Positions 34,737-43,503 are shown, counted from the first letter of the stretch. The stretch: DNA of 64,000 bases from Niabella sp. (GCF_030150205.1 NZ_JASLGT010000017.1:62001-126000), one strand, 5' to 3'. Program-made: numbers and translations. Notes: generated by a model not told the origin, from the letters alone.

Positions 34737-35341
34737 TACTTTTTTTGCTGGTAAAGCACCGGATTCAGACTTTCATCATTATACATCTTCATTTGTTTGT
34801 ACACTTTCATGTATTTCCTGCCGGCGGCGATATCGCCCAGCAACTGGTCAATGGCGGTAGACAGGTCTTCCCGCTGCGTCAGCAATACATTCAATTTGTT
34901 GGTACAGGCCGCCCGGTGCGCTTCAGAAGCATCTTCCCGGGTGGCTTCCTGGTGCATATGGTAGATCTTGAGTTCAAGAATCGATAACCGGTCAATGGCC
35001 CATGCGGGGCTTTCCGTATTGAAGGAGGCATCTGCTGCGGGCGATACCTCGCTGTATTGCTGCAGGAACCAGCTGTCGATGTATTCCACCATATCGGTAC
35101 GGTGCTGGTTCGAACGGTCGATGCGCCGCTTGATCTCCAGGGCCTTTACAGGGTCGATCTGCGGATCGCGGATAATATCTTCCAGGTGCCATTGTACCGT
35201 ATCGACCCAGTTTTTCTCATACATCAGGAACTCAAGGGTGTCTTTTGCATAAGGGTTTTGAACCCGGGTATCTACATCATCCGTTTTATGATAATCGGTA
35301 ATACTTTGCTGAAAAATAAGGATCCAGTCTGCCGTGCGCAT
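34736..35341 (-). CDS. DUF4254 family protein
   Basis: A 201-residue, all-helical soluble protein beginning MRTADWILIFQQSITDYHKT, with VQNPYAKDTLEFLMYEKNWV and DRLSILELKIYHM. This is the DUF4254 family of Bacteroidota, regularly found next to GT9 glycosyltransferases and of unknown function. The contact here is tight: its stop codon overlaps the GT9 start by one base. The conserved W-x-D-x-x-R and E-x-K-x-x-H residues may indicate an enzymatic role, but that is speculation. Confidence 0.85.
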   Translation of the reverse strand: MRTADWILIFQQSITDYHKTDDVDTRVQNPYAKDTLEFLMYEKNWVDTVQWHLEDIIRDPQIDPVKALEIKRRIDRSNQHRTDMVEYIDSWFLQQYSEVSPAADASFNTESPAWAIDRLSILELKIYHMHQEATREDASEAHRAACTNKLNVLLTQREDLSTAIDQLLGDIAAGRKYMKVYKQMKMYNDESLNPVLYQQKK

Positions 35342-35401
35342 GGTCAGTTATTATTAAGTAGCGGTAAAATGAATTAAAATCTCCCGCAAATGTAAGCGTT
35401 T

Positions 35402-35498
35402 GAGCGTTGAGATCTGGTATTTGAAATTTGTGATTTCAGATTTAAACCCTGCAATTTAGAAGTGGGATTTAGAATTTTAAGTTTCGTATTTAAATTTA
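35402..35498. repeat. Heptanucleotide array, ATTTAGA type
   Basis: Degenerate 7-base units such as GGGATTT, AGAATTT, TAAGTTT and CGTATTT fill most of the gap between the DUF4254 and MFS genes. The array runs up to and over the MFS stop codon. It has the same unit type as the arrays bracketing the four-helix-bundle genes. Confidence 0.65.
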
Positions 35499-36728
35499 AA
35501 CTTCTTCATAATTCAGATCCTTATGAAAGGTTTCCGGCAGGGTGATAACGGCAATGGAGGAAACAACCATTACAATAGCAGCGGTAATGATGGCGCCGTT
35601 TACATAACCGATGCTGCCGATGCCGCGTATTTCTTTAAAAATTAACAGGATTGCCGGAAGCAGCCCGCGTACGAAATTCGGAACGGTGGTAGCGGCCGTG
35701 GCCCGCAGGTTGGTCCCAAATTGTTCGGCCCCAACGGTTACAAAAATAGCCCAGAACCCGATGCTGAAGCCCAGGAAAAAACAAAGGGTATACATCCAGC
35801 CGGGCGTACCGTTCCACTGCGTGGTAAAATAGAGGAGCATCGAAATAAAGGTAAGGGCGTAAAAAATGTACAGGGCCTTCTTGCGGCTTTTGAGCCACTG
35901 GCTTACCAGTCCAATCGTAATATCACCAAGAGCCAGACCTATATAAGCATACATGATCGACCGGCCGGGGTCTACATCACCAGTGATCCCGAACTGTTTT
36001 CCAAACTCGCTGCTGAAGGTGATGAGTATCCCGATTACCAGCCATGTAGGCAGCCCGATAAAAATACTTTTCAGGTATTTGCTGAACCGTTCCCTGCTGC
36101 TGAACAACATCAGGAACTGTCCTTTTTTTACATCAGCGGCATTCATGCGGTTATACATGCCCGATTCCAGTACCGATATCCGCAACAGCAATAAAAGGAT
36201 CCCCAGTCCGCCCCCGATAAAGTAACAGGTACGCCAGTGAAATTCCTCTTTTATTAAAAAGGCTACCGCCGCTCCCAGTACGCCAAAACCGGCAACAATA
36301 GAAGTGCCGATGCCGCGTTTTTCTTTAGGCAGTAATTCCGCCACAAGGGTAATGCCGGCACCCAGTTCGCCGGCCAGACCAATCCCTGCAAAAAAACGGA
36401 TGGCCGTATATTGCTGTACATTTTGAACAAAACCGTTACAGATATTGGCAATGGAATAAATAAGGATGGAGCCAAACAATACTTTTACCCGGCCTTTCTT
36501 ATCGCCCCAGATCCCCCAGAGGATGCCGCCGATGAGTAACCCGGCCATCTGGGCCGAAAGGATCCATTCGCCCTTGGTGGTGATTTCATCAGCGGTTAAG
36601 CCCAGTTCTTTCAGGCTGGGAATACGGATAATACCAAAGATCAGCAGATCATAAATATCGACAAAATATCCCAGCGCGGCTACAATGACAGTGAGACTGA
36701 GAATGGAAGCGGTTTTTTGTTGGTTCAT
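35496..36728 (-). CDS. MFS transporter
   Basis: A 410-residue, 12-helix major facilitator. The loop GDKKGRVKVL after helix 2 is the MFS signature, and LGYFVDIYDLLIFG is helix 1 of the metabolite:H+ symporter group. AGIGLAGELGAGITL and RGLLPAILL are further transmembrane parts. The substrate is probably an organic anion. It lies 14 bases downstream of aroQ on the same strand, which would fit a quinate/shikimate-type compound, but that is only a hint. Its 3' end is overlapped by a heptamer array. Confidence 0.88.
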   Translation of the reverse strand: MNQQKTASILSLTVIVAALGYFVDIYDLLIFGIIRIPSLKELGLTADEITTKGEWILSAQMAGLLIGGILWGIWGDKKGRVKVLFGSILIYSIANICNGFVQNVQQYTAIRFFAGIGLAGELGAGITLVAELLPKEKRGIGTSIVAGFGVLGAAVAFLIKEEFHWRTCYFIGGGLGILLLLLRISVLESGMYNRMNAADVKKGQFLMLFSSRERFSKYLKSIFIGLPTWLVIGILITFSSEFGKQFGITGDVDPGRSIMYAYIGLALGDITIGLVSQWLKSRKKALYIFYALTFISMLLYFTTQWNGTPGWMYTLCFFLGFSIGFWAIFVTVGAEQFGTNLRATAATTVPNFVRGLLPAILLIFKEIRGIGSIGYVNGAIITAAIVMVVSSIAVITLPETFHKDLNYEEV

Positions 36729-36742
36729 ATGGCGTTCAATAA

Positions 36743-37168
36743 TTACTTTTTTTGATCCTGGAAATAATGCACCGCCAGTTCATAGCCCTTTAATCCAAGC
36801 CCGATAATGCTACCGGCAGCTTTGGCGCTTACATGCGATATTTTCCTGAAATCCTCACGGGCATGCACATTGCTGATATGCACTTCTACTACCGGTGTGT
36901 TGATCGAAGCGATGGCATCACCGATGGCAACAGAAGTATGCGTATAGGCAGCAGGGTTCAGGATAATGCCATCTGCTTCAAACCCGTATTGTTGCAGGGC
37001 CGTTACCAGCTCGCCTTCGATATTGCTCTGGAAATAATCAAAGCGGATCCCGGGATAATTTGTCTTTAGCTGGTCAAAAAAAGATTCAAAACTGGAGCTG
37101 CCATAAATACCCGGTTCCCGTTTGCCCAGCAGGTTGAGATTGGGACCATTGATGATTACAAGATGCAT
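36743..37168 (-). CDS. aroQ: 3-dehydroquinate dehydratase, type II
   Basis: A 141-residue type II enzyme that converts 3-dehydroquinate to 3-dehydroshikimate in the shikimate pathway. The N-terminus IINGPNLNLLGKREPGIYG contains the lid with the catalytic Arg and Tyr. AYTHTSVAIGDAI and VEVHISNVHAREDFR carry the active-site Asn/His region. The length matches the family (about 145). It forms a likely two-gene unit with the MFS gene downstream. Confidence 0.95.
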   Translation of the reverse strand: MHLVIINGPNLNLLGKREPGIYGSSSFESFFDQLKTNYPGIRFDYFQSNIEGELVTALQQYGFEADGIILNPAAYTHTSVAIGDAIASINTPVVEVHISNVHAREDFRKISHVSAKAAGSIIGLGLKGYELAVHYFQDQKK

Positions 37169-37402
37169 GTATGAAATTTTAATGGGCTAATATAAACATT
37201 TGGCAGAGGAAACCGTGTATTTGGAATTGAAATTTTAGCGACGGGCTTTAACTGAAGGGGCAAAGGGACCACAAAGGCGTACAATGAAGATCAGCAGCAC
37301 CCCGGATAGCGAACCTCGCGGATTCTTTGCGCGCTTATCGGTTAACTATACAGGACTTTGTTTTTTGAAACGGTTCATTTATTTTTAACCAAAACGTTTA
37401 CT

Positions 37403-37966
37403 ATGAGCACTCAAAAAATAGGCTTGCTGGTAGGCAGCCTTCGGGCGGCCTCTTACAGCCGGAAAGTAGCACAGGAATTGATCCGGCTGGCCCCTTCAGC
37501 CCTGGAGCTGGAAATTTTGGAGATCGGCGACCTGCCGTTGTATAATGAAGACCTGGAGCAGGCCGTTCCGGAATCCTGGATCCGTTTCAGGGATGCAATG
37601 CGGGCAAAAGACGGCGTTATTTTTATTACCCCGGAATACAACCGTTCTGTTCCCGGGTTGCTCAAAAATGCCATCGATGTGGGATCACGGCCTTATGGAA
37701 AGAGTGTTTGGAACCGGAAGCCGGGCGCTGTGGTAAGTGTTACACCGGGTGCACTGGGTGCCTTTGGAGCCAATCATCACCTGCGACAATCGATGGTGTT
37801 TTTAAATGTGCCCATGATGCAGCAGCCGGAGGCCTACCTGAGCAATATAGCAGCCTGCTTCAATGATCCGGAATCGGAAGACCGGAACCGGCTGGATCAG
37901 TTTCTGGAAGGCTTTTTAAAAGCCTATGCAGCATGGGTGCAGGAAATTAAAGGGAGCGGGGAATAG
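37403..37966 (+). CDS. NADPH-dependent FMN reductase
   Basis: A 187-residue flavodoxin-fold reductase. IGLLVGSLRAASYSRKVAQE is the FMN phosphate-binding region, FITPEYNRSVPGLLKNAIDV the conserved flavin loop, and PGALGAFGANHHLRQ the later strand. It reduces FMN or quinone-like acceptors with NAD(P)H. The ATG at 37403 is chosen; the frame opens earlier at a TTG, but the extension is not protein-like. It is convergent with the thioesterase gene, two bases apart. Confidence 0.92.
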   Translation: MSTQKIGLLVGSLRAASYSRKVAQELIRLAPSALELEILEIGDLPLYNEDLEQAVPESWIRFRDAMRAKDGVIFITPEYNRSVPGLLKNAIDVGSRPYGKSVWNRKPGAVVSVTPGALGAFGANHHLRQSMVFLNVPMMQQPEAYLSNIAACFNDPESEDRNRLDQFLEGFLKAYAAWVQEIKGSGE

Positions 37967-37968
37967 GA

Positions 37969-38478
37969 TTACATCTGGAATAAGGCCCTCAGCTCCGCAG
38001 CATCGGTGGGTTTCATTTTGCCACCCAGTATCAGCCGCAGCTGCCGGCGGCGGAGTGCGCCTTCAAAAAGCAGGAACTCTTTATCGGTAACAGGTTCCAG
38101 TGTTGGTACCGGCGCAGGCTTTCCATGAGGGTCCAGTCCTACAAAAGTGTAATAGGCCTCATTGCTTTTATACCGGTACCGGTTTACCAGGTCCTCGCCA
38201 TGTACCACCATATGCACTTCCATTGAAGAATTAAAGGCACGGGTCACTTTTGCTTCAATATGTACGGAATTGCCCAGTTTGATGGGGTTTTCAAAAGAGA
38301 TATTATCAACGGATGCGGTTACTACCGGAAGATTGGCGTGTTTCTGTGCAGATAAAGCGGCGGCAATATCCATCCAGTACATCAGGCGGCCCCCCATCAG
38401 GTTGCCAAAAGTGTTGGTGTCGTTGGGCAATACCAGCTCGGTCATCACAATCAGGCTGTCTGCAGGATTCTTTGCCAT
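37969..38478 (-). CDS. Acyl-CoA thioesterase (hotdog fold)
   Basis: A 169-residue hotdog thioesterase of the YciA/BACH type. LPNDTNTFGNLMGGRLMYWM contains the catalytic Asn/Asp region, and DIAAALSAQKHANLPVVTAS follows, with FENPIKLGNSVHIEAKV as the central strand. It hydrolyses acyl-CoA to free acid and CoA. The ATG at 38478 is the natural start. Its 3' end nearly touches that of the flavin reductase gene. Confidence 0.9.
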   Translation of the reverse strand: MAKNPADSLIVMTELVLPNDTNTFGNLMGGRLMYWMDIAAALSAQKHANLPVVTASVDNISFENPIKLGNSVHIEAKVTRAFNSSMEVHMVVHGEDLVNRYRYKSNEAYYTFVGLDPHGKPAPVPTLEPVTDKEFLLFEGALRRRQLRLILGGKMKPTDAAELRALFQM

Positions 38479-38583
38479 TTTCAGATTTTTTGCAAAAGTA
38501 ACGGGATATGGCTAATTTAGAAAACCGCTGCTCAAACGGTTGCGCCGGATCAATTTTTTTATAAAGGGAACTGCTAGCGACCT

Positions 38584-38591
38584 TACCTTTG
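38584..38591 (+). promoter_or_regulatory. -7 element of the proline dehydrogenase gene
   Basis: TACCTTTG, an exact TAnnTTTG, 21 bases before the chosen ATG. No convincing -33 TTTG is seen at the usual distance. The position rules out the TTG start at 38589. Confidence 0.5.
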
Positions 38592-38612
38592 CCGGATATT
38601 CTAAAAGGTTAT

Positions 38613-39848
38613 ATGCAAGAAACAAGGTTGCCGGTATCATTCGATAACACGGAATTCGCATTTAAATACAAGTCGGATAGTGAGTTAAAAAAAGCAAGGC
38701 TGTTGTTCTTGATGATGGGACAGCCCACGCTGGTAAAACTGGGCACCCGCATTACTCCCTGGGCGATCCGGAATAAGCTGCCCGTTAAAGGAATGATACG
38801 GAGCACGATCTTTAAGCAGTTTGTAGGCGGTGAAACACTGGATGAAACCGCAAAAGTAGCTGCGAAATTAGGACAGTATAACGTACAGGTGATCCTGGAT
38901 TATGGCGTAGAAGGAGGTGAGGATTCCGAAAAAGAATATGATCATGCCGCCGATGAATTCATCCGGGTGATTGACTACGCGGCCACGCAATCCAATATTC
39001 CTTTTATGAGTGTAAAGGTTACCGGCTTTTCCAGGTTTTCGTTGCTGGAAAAGATCGATGCGGGGATGACCGCAGCTGGCGGAACCCTTATCAAACGTTA
39101 CCTGCAGGTAGTGGAGCAGCTGGATACTGCTGAAAAAGAAGAATGGCACCGGGTGCGCACCAGGCTACTGCGGATCTGTGAGCGGGCCGCTGAGAAAAAA
39201 ATAGGCGTTTTAATCGATGCGGAGGAAACCTGGATACAGGACCCCGTGGATGCGCTCACCATCCTGATGATGGATTCCTTTAATAAAACAACACCGGTTA
39301 TTTATAATACAGTGCAGTTATACCGGCATGACCGGCTGCAGTTTCTGAAAGACTGCTATGAAGCGGCGGCGGAGCGGAATTTTCTGCTGGCAGTAAAACT
39401 GGTACGCGGCGCCTATATGGAAAAAGAACGGGCCCGGGCTGTGGAGCAGGGCTATCCGTCACCTATACAACCGGATAAAGCCAGTTCCGACCGCGATTAT
39501 GATGCCGGCGTACAATTCAGCCTGGAACACCTGGATCGGGTTGCGCTGGTTATTGCCACCCATAATGAAAAGAGCAACCTGGATGCGGTGGCCTGGCTCC
39601 AACAACACCAGGTTCCGTTCAATCACCCGCATGTGCACTTCAGCCAGCTGTATGGAATGAGCGACAATATTACCTTCAACCTGGCTGCTGCCGGCTGCAG
39701 TGTTAGTAAATACCTGCCGTTTGGTCCCATCGAAGATGTGGTTCCTTACCTTATGCGGCGTGCGCAGGAAAACACTTCGGTAAAAGGACAAACAGGGCGT
39801 GAGCTGGGGCTTATTCAAACAGAACTTCAAAGAAGACGGAAAGGGTAA
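38613..39848 (+). CDS. Proline dehydrogenase
   Basis: A 411-residue FAD-dependent PRODH barrel that oxidises proline to pyrroline-5-carboxylate. Visible features are the long N-terminal helical arm, VKVTGFSRFSLLEKI, GVLIDAEETWIQDPVD, LAVKLVRGAYMEKERA, LVIATHNEKSN and PYLMRRAQENTSVKGQ (the C-terminal R-R substrate-binding helix). It is a monofunctional enzyme, unlike PutA. The ATG at 38613 lies just behind a -7 element. It is likely a single-gene transcript. Confidence 0.94.
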   Translation: MQETRLPVSFDNTEFAFKYKSDSELKKARLLFLMMGQPTLVKLGTRITPWAIRNKLPVKGMIRSTIFKQFVGGETLDETAKVAAKLGQYNVQVILDYGVEGGEDSEKEYDHAADEFIRVIDYAATQSNIPFMSVKVTGFSRFSLLEKIDAGMTAAGGTLIKRYLQVVEQLDTAEKEEWHRVRTRLLRICERAAEKKIGVLIDAEETWIQDPVDALTILMMDSFNKTTPVIYNTVQLYRHDRLQFLKDCYEAAAERNFLLAVKLVRGAYMEKERARAVEQGYPSPIQPDKASSDRDYDAGVQFSLEHLDRVALVIATHNEKSNLDAVAWLQQHQVPFNHPHVHFSQLYGMSDNITFNLAAAGCSVSKYLPFGPIEDVVPYLMRRAQENTSVKGQTGRELGLIQTELQRRRKG

Positions 39849-39935
39849 ATTTTTTACCGTCATCCGTATGATTTATTTACGCTGCAAAAACAGTGAGGGT
39901 ATCCCGTTTCCCGGACGATGATGAGCAGGGTTGTC

Positions 39936-40391
39936 ATGATTTGTATCTCCACGATAGCCGTCAACATAAGGGTTAGAGGAGGAAATTGCTGGATTGTCAG
40001 ATTCCGTTAGCGGGCTATCGTGTGGACACATTCCGGGAGCTTGTGCGGAAGTGATTTTTCTGTAGTCGTTGCTAAGTACCCGAAGGGTACAATGTGCATG
40101 GCTCCCAGCGTCAGCTGGGGGCCATGGGTAGGTAGCGAGCGGCCCCGGAGGGGTCGGATATGATGAAGGCAGGTTGCACTTGCCAATTCCGGAACATTAA
40201 CCGTACGACTCCGTTGGGGCCGCGTGTTTTACGTATTCGTGGTCCCCGGCTTTCAGCCGGGAATTATTCACATTGTAGCCCTTCAGGCTACGCATGTCCT
40301 ATTTTGGCAAGTGTATTCTGTTAAGTTGACGGGTATGGTGGAGACACTGACCGTGACTATGCCGTGGTTTGTATCTCCACAAACCATTTGG
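39936..40391. repeat. Cluster of REP-like hairpins in a gene-free gap
   Basis: The region from 39849 to 40639 has no credible gene. It contains several perfect short hairpins: CACGATAGCC with GGCTATCGTG (39950/40013), CCCAGC-GTCA-GCTGGG (40104), CCCC/GGGG (40143), CCCGGC-TTTCA-GCCGGG (40245) and GTAGCC-CTTCA-GGCTAC (40275). TTGTATCTCCAC occurs twice (about 39941 and 40369). This is the look of REP elements spread by RAYT-type transposases; no transposase is nearby. A small open frame at 40224 runs through the hairpins and is not taken as a gene. Confidence 0.55.
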
Positions 40392-40513
40392 GGGCATTTT
40401 ATTAAAATTGACACCAGTTTGTATAAATCATCGACGGTAACCGGCAATGAACGTATCTGCCTGCGGGCCGGCTTTTAAGGGCTGTACACTGCCTGTTTTG
40501 AATTTTTGAATAT

Positions 40514-40539
40514 AAATTATGTAATCGATTACATAATTT
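40514..40539. promoter_or_regulatory. Perfect 26-bp palindromic operator (LacI-type)
   Basis: A perfect palindrome centred on TAATCGATTA with arms AAATTATG/CATAATTT. The core GTAATCGATTAC is the kind of sequence bound by LacI/GalR repressors. A -7-like TATATTTA lies at 40551-40558, so the palindrome covers the -33 region of the GMC gene and a bound repressor would block it. The regulator gene is not in the window. Confidence 0.65.
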
Positions 40540-40639
40540 TAAAAAAGTAGTATATTTATCCCGGGTGACGACTTGTTATTTGTTGAAAACGGTTACCCGG
40601 TATTTCTATTTACAGATTCTAAAAGCAATTTTTATCCTT

Positions 40640-42319
40640 ATGGCGGAAAATAATTATGACGCAATTGTGATCGGTTCCGGTATCAGCGGTGGATGGGCCG
40701 CCAAAGAGCTGTGTGAAAAAGGACTGAAAGTTCTGTTATTGGAACGCGGCAAAGATGTAAAGCACATCACCGATTATGTAAATGCAGGCAAGGCGCCCTG
40801 GGAGTTTGAACATCGCGGTGATATGACCTGGGCACAAAAAAAGCTTTATCCCAATCGCATCCGCGGGTTTGGCCCCAGTGAGATAAACCTCGATTGGTGG
40901 GCCAACGATTCGGAAACACCGTATACGGAAGTAAAGCAATTCAACTGGTTCCGGGGATACCAGGTGGGAGGTCGCTCGTTATTATGGGGCAAGCAAACGT
41001 ATCGCTGGAGCGATATTGACTACGAAGCCAATGCCAAAGATGGGATTGCTGTTGACTGGCCCGTACGGTATGGCGAAATTGCCCCCTGGTATGATCATGT
41101 AGAACGTTTTATTGGCGTTAGCGGTAGTATGGAGCAGCTTCCGCAATTGCCGGACGGACAGTTTTTACCGCCCATGGAAATGAATATTGTGGAAAAGGAT
41201 ATTGCCGCCCGTATCAAGCAGGCCTATAACGACCAGCGCCGTATGATCATTGGGCGCTGTGCCCATCTTACAGAGGCGTTACCCGGGCGGAATAAGTGCC
41301 AGTACCGCAATAAATGCCACCTTGGATGCCCTTATGGCGGTTATTTCAGCACCCAATCCTCCACACTTCCTGCAGCTATGAAAACGGGTAATCTTACCCT
41401 GCGTCCCTGGAGTATTGTAACCCGCATTTTATATGATAAGGACAAAAAACGGGCAACGGGAGTAGAGGTACTGGATGCAGAAACCAACAAAACTTATGAA
41501 TATAAGGCAAAGATCGTTTTCCTGAACGCCTCCACGCTCAACAGTACCTGGGTATTGCTGCACTCTGCTACGGATGTATGGCCCGGTGGTTTGGGCAGCA
41601 GCAGCGGGGAGCTGGGCCATAACCTGATGGATCACCACCTGGGTTCAGGCGCCGGTGGACGCGTGGAGGGCTTTGAAGATAAATATACCTATGGCCGCCG
41701 GCCGAACGGCGTATATATTCCCCGCTACCGCAACCTGAATGGCGAAAAGCGGGATTATATCCGCGGGTTTGGCTACCAGGGAGGCTCCGGGCGGGGAAGA
41801 GGCACCAGGGCTGCCGAAGAAATAGCGGTAGGGGTTGCGCTGAAAGAAGCGTTAACGGAGCCTGGAAGCTGGAACGTATGGATGGGCGGATTTGGAGAAG
41901 TATTGCCCTATCATGAAAATGTGGTAACCCTGGACAGGGACCGGAAGGATAAATGGGGCTTGAACGTATTGGCGATTGATGCTGAACTAAAAGAAAATGA
42001 GCAAAAGATGCGTAAAGAAATTGTAAGCGATGGAAAGGAAATGCTGGAAAAGGCCGGCGTAAAGGATGTATATGGTTTCGACAACGACGGCATCATGGGG
42101 CAGGGCATTCATGAAATGGGAACCGCCCGTATGGGACAAGACCCGAAGACTTCCGTGCTGAATAAGTGGAACCAGGTATGGGATGCGCCAAATGTATTTG
42201 TAACCGATGGATCGTTTATGACATCGGCCGGTTGTGTAAACCCTTCACTCACCTATATGGCCTTTACGGCGCGGGCAGTAGACCATGCGGTTGAAGAATT
42301 GAAGAAACAAAATCTTTGA
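40640..42319 (+). CDS. GMC-type FAD-dependent sugar dehydrogenase
   Basis: A 559-residue GMC oxidoreductase. FAD binding is IVIGSGISGGWAAKEL near the N-terminus. The C-terminal domain has GIHEMGTARMG with the catalytic His, and CVNPSLTYMAFTARAVDHA. Cys220-x5-Cys226-x3-Cys230 (CQYRNKCHLGC) matches the [3Fe-4S] ligand pattern of FAD-glucose dehydrogenase alpha subunits. It probably oxidises a sugar or glycoside (for example at C3) and passes electrons on. The usual small gamma subunit gene is not adjacent. The start is the ATG at 40640; the frame before it is leader sequence. It lies behind a palindromic operator. Confidence 0.9.
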   Translation: MAENNYDAIVIGSGISGGWAAKELCEKGLKVLLLERGKDVKHITDYVNAGKAPWEFEHRGDMTWAQKKLYPNRIRGFGPSEINLDWWANDSETPYTEVKQFNWFRGYQVGGRSLLWGKQTYRWSDIDYEANAKDGIAVDWPVRYGEIAPWYDHVERFIGVSGSMEQLPQLPDGQFLPPMEMNIVEKDIAARIKQAYNDQRRMIIGRCAHLTEALPGRNKCQYRNKCHLGCPYGGYFSTQSSTLPAAMKTGNLTLRPWSIVTRILYDKDKKRATGVEVLDAETNKTYEYKAKIVFLNASTLNSTWVLLHSATDVWPGGLGSSSGELGHNLMDHHLGSGAGGRVEGFEDKYTYGRRPNGVYIPRYRNLNGEKRDYIRGFGYQGGSGRGRGTRAAEEIAVGVALKEALTEPGSWNVWMGGFGEVLPYHENVVTLDRDRKDKWGLNVLAIDAELKENEQKMRKEIVSDGKEMLEKAGVKDVYGFDNDGIMGQGIHEMGTARMGQDPKTSVLNKWNQVWDAPNVFVTDGSFMTSAGCVNPSLTYMAFTARAVDHAVEELKKQNL

Positions 42320-42490
42320 GATTTCGTAGCGTCCTTGTTCCTCCACATCGTTGCATAAAACCGGAACTGCAAACACTATAAAACCTTCGTGTGTCTTGGA
42401 GCCTTGCGGCTGGCTCGTGGATGGCACTTGCCTCGCTGCGTTGTTGCGCGAATTGGCACCGCAAAGTACTAAGCCTTGCGGCAACAATGG

Positions 42491-42928
42491 TTATACCCGT
42501 ATATCGTCGGCCTTCCAGCTCCGGATCTGTTGTTTAATGTTCCGGGAGGATAGCGCTTCCTTTAATGTTTTTTCGATCAGTGACGGCAGTTCTTCATCCG
42601 GAGCAAACCGGAGCGCGGCAATCTGGGAAAACGATAATTGCTGTTCCAGGGGCTCAAAATTTTTCCCGGTCAGCACAAAATACCGGTACCGCATTTCAAG
42701 GAGTACAATCCGGTTCTGTAAGGTTAACGCATAATGCTGACGCAGCATGAAAGACAGCCAGCCGGTTATTAAGAGCAGCAGGGCTATAAAGATCCATACC
42801 AGTCTAAGCGCGGGATCATTGAACGCCTGGTAAACGGCCCCGGCTTCCAGCACCAGGATCACCGGGTAAAAAACAAAATGATGAGGCGGGTAGTAGCGTA
42901 CATGATTGCTGAACTGCTGAGCGGCCAT
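42491..42928 (-). CDS. DUF6526-like membrane protein
   Basis: A 145-residue protein starting MAAQQFSNHVRYYPPHHFVF. It has two membrane segments (about 18-35 and 43-62), followed by a soluble part (RYRYFVLTGKNFEPLEQQLS, then QIAALRFAPDEELPSLIEKT). The layout fits the DUF6526 family of Bacteroidota, which has no known function. It is a single gene, divergent from the Rrf2 regulator. Confidence 0.75.
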   Translation of the reverse strand: MAAQQFSNHVRYYPPHHFVFYPVILVLEAGAVYQAFNDPALRLVWIFIALLLLITGWLSFMLRQHYALTLQNRIVLLEMRYRYFVLTGKNFEPLEQQLSFSQIAALRFAPDEELPSLIEKTLKEALSSRNIKQQIRSWKADDIRV

Positions 42929-43029
42929 AGTAGAAATTTGCCGTTAAGTTAGCTGAAATTGTCCGGTAACAAAAAAAGGGGTTGATAAAAATTTAACATT
43001 CCGGGTTTCTTTTTTAAAGAGCCGGTTAT

Positions 43030-43059
43030 TATCTTTGTACTGTAATAAAAATAATTACA
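43030..43059 (+). promoter_or_regulatory. Promoter and putative operator of the Rrf2 gene
   Basis: TATCTTTG at 43030-43037 is an exact -7 element. The inverted repeat TGTAAT-N7-ATTACA (43041-43059) follows at the start of transcription. A related sequence, TGTAAT then TACAT, occurs before the next gene at 43484-43503, so the Rrf2 protein may bind both. Confidence 0.55.
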
Positions 43060-43061
43060 TA

Positions 43062-43466
43062 ATGATCAACGGACGTTTTGCAACAGCAATCCACATTCTG
43101 ACACTCCTGGGTAAGGAGGAGGGCGAAGTGGCCTCCCCGTATATTGCAGGCAGTATCAATATTAACCCGGTACTGGTACGAAAGGAGATCAGCATGTTGC
43201 GGGAGGCTGGCTTTGTGGCAACCCAGGAGGGAAAAAACGGGGGTAGCCGGCTTGCGGTGTCCCCCTCAAAGATCCGTCTTTCAGATCTTTATAAAGTGAT
43301 TTACGAGGAAGGGTTATTTGCCCATTCCAAAAATCTGCCCAACCAGCATTGTGCCGTAGGCAGACGTATCAGCACCATTATGGATGAGCTCAATACAGAA
43401 GCAGAACAGGCACTGTTAAAACGCTTACACGCCATTACGATCCAGGATTTGCTGAATAAAGTATAA
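43062..43466 (+). CDS. Rrf2 family transcriptional regulator
   Basis: A 134-residue winged-helix regulator (INGRFATAIHILTLLG; NPVLVRKEISMLREAGFVAT; the wing EGKNGGSRLAVSP). It has a single Cys in NQHCAVGRR (about 98), so it lacks the three Cys of Fe-S members and resembles the YwnA subgroup, where one thiol senses oxidants or electrophiles. The ATG at 43062 is preferred because the promoter -7 element lies just upstream. The next gene encodes an NAD(P)-binding protein, as in the ywnA-ywnB pair of Bacillus. Confidence 0.92.
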   Translation: MINGRFATAIHILTLLGKEEGEVASPYIAGSININPVLVRKEISMLREAGFVATQEGKNGGSRLAVSPSKIRLSDLYKVIYEEGLFAHSKNLPNQHCAVGRRISTIMDELNTEAEQALLKRLHAITIQDLLNKV

Positions 43467-43483
43467 TTTTTTTTAGATATAAC

Positions 43484-43503
43484 TGTAATAAAAAAAAATA
43501 CAT
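43484..43503 (+). promoter_or_regulatory. Possible second Rrf2 box
   Basis: TGTAAT followed by an A-run and TACAT, similar to the inverted repeat at 43041-43059. It lies 24 bases before the NAD(P)-binding protein gene. Confidence 0.35.

Noticed and set aside
37169..37402. Possible leader RNA or riboswitch before the FMN reductase gene
   Set aside because: No conserved FMN-riboswitch element or stable structure could be seen; the sequence looks like degenerate repeat.
40224..40478. Open frame of 84 codons upstream of the GMC gene
   Set aside because: It runs through the hairpin repeats, uses no known motif and begins with a non-ATG codon.
42245..42487. Minus-strand open frame after the GMC gene
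   Set aside because: It overlaps the well-supported end of the GMC gene and the rest is low in coding character.
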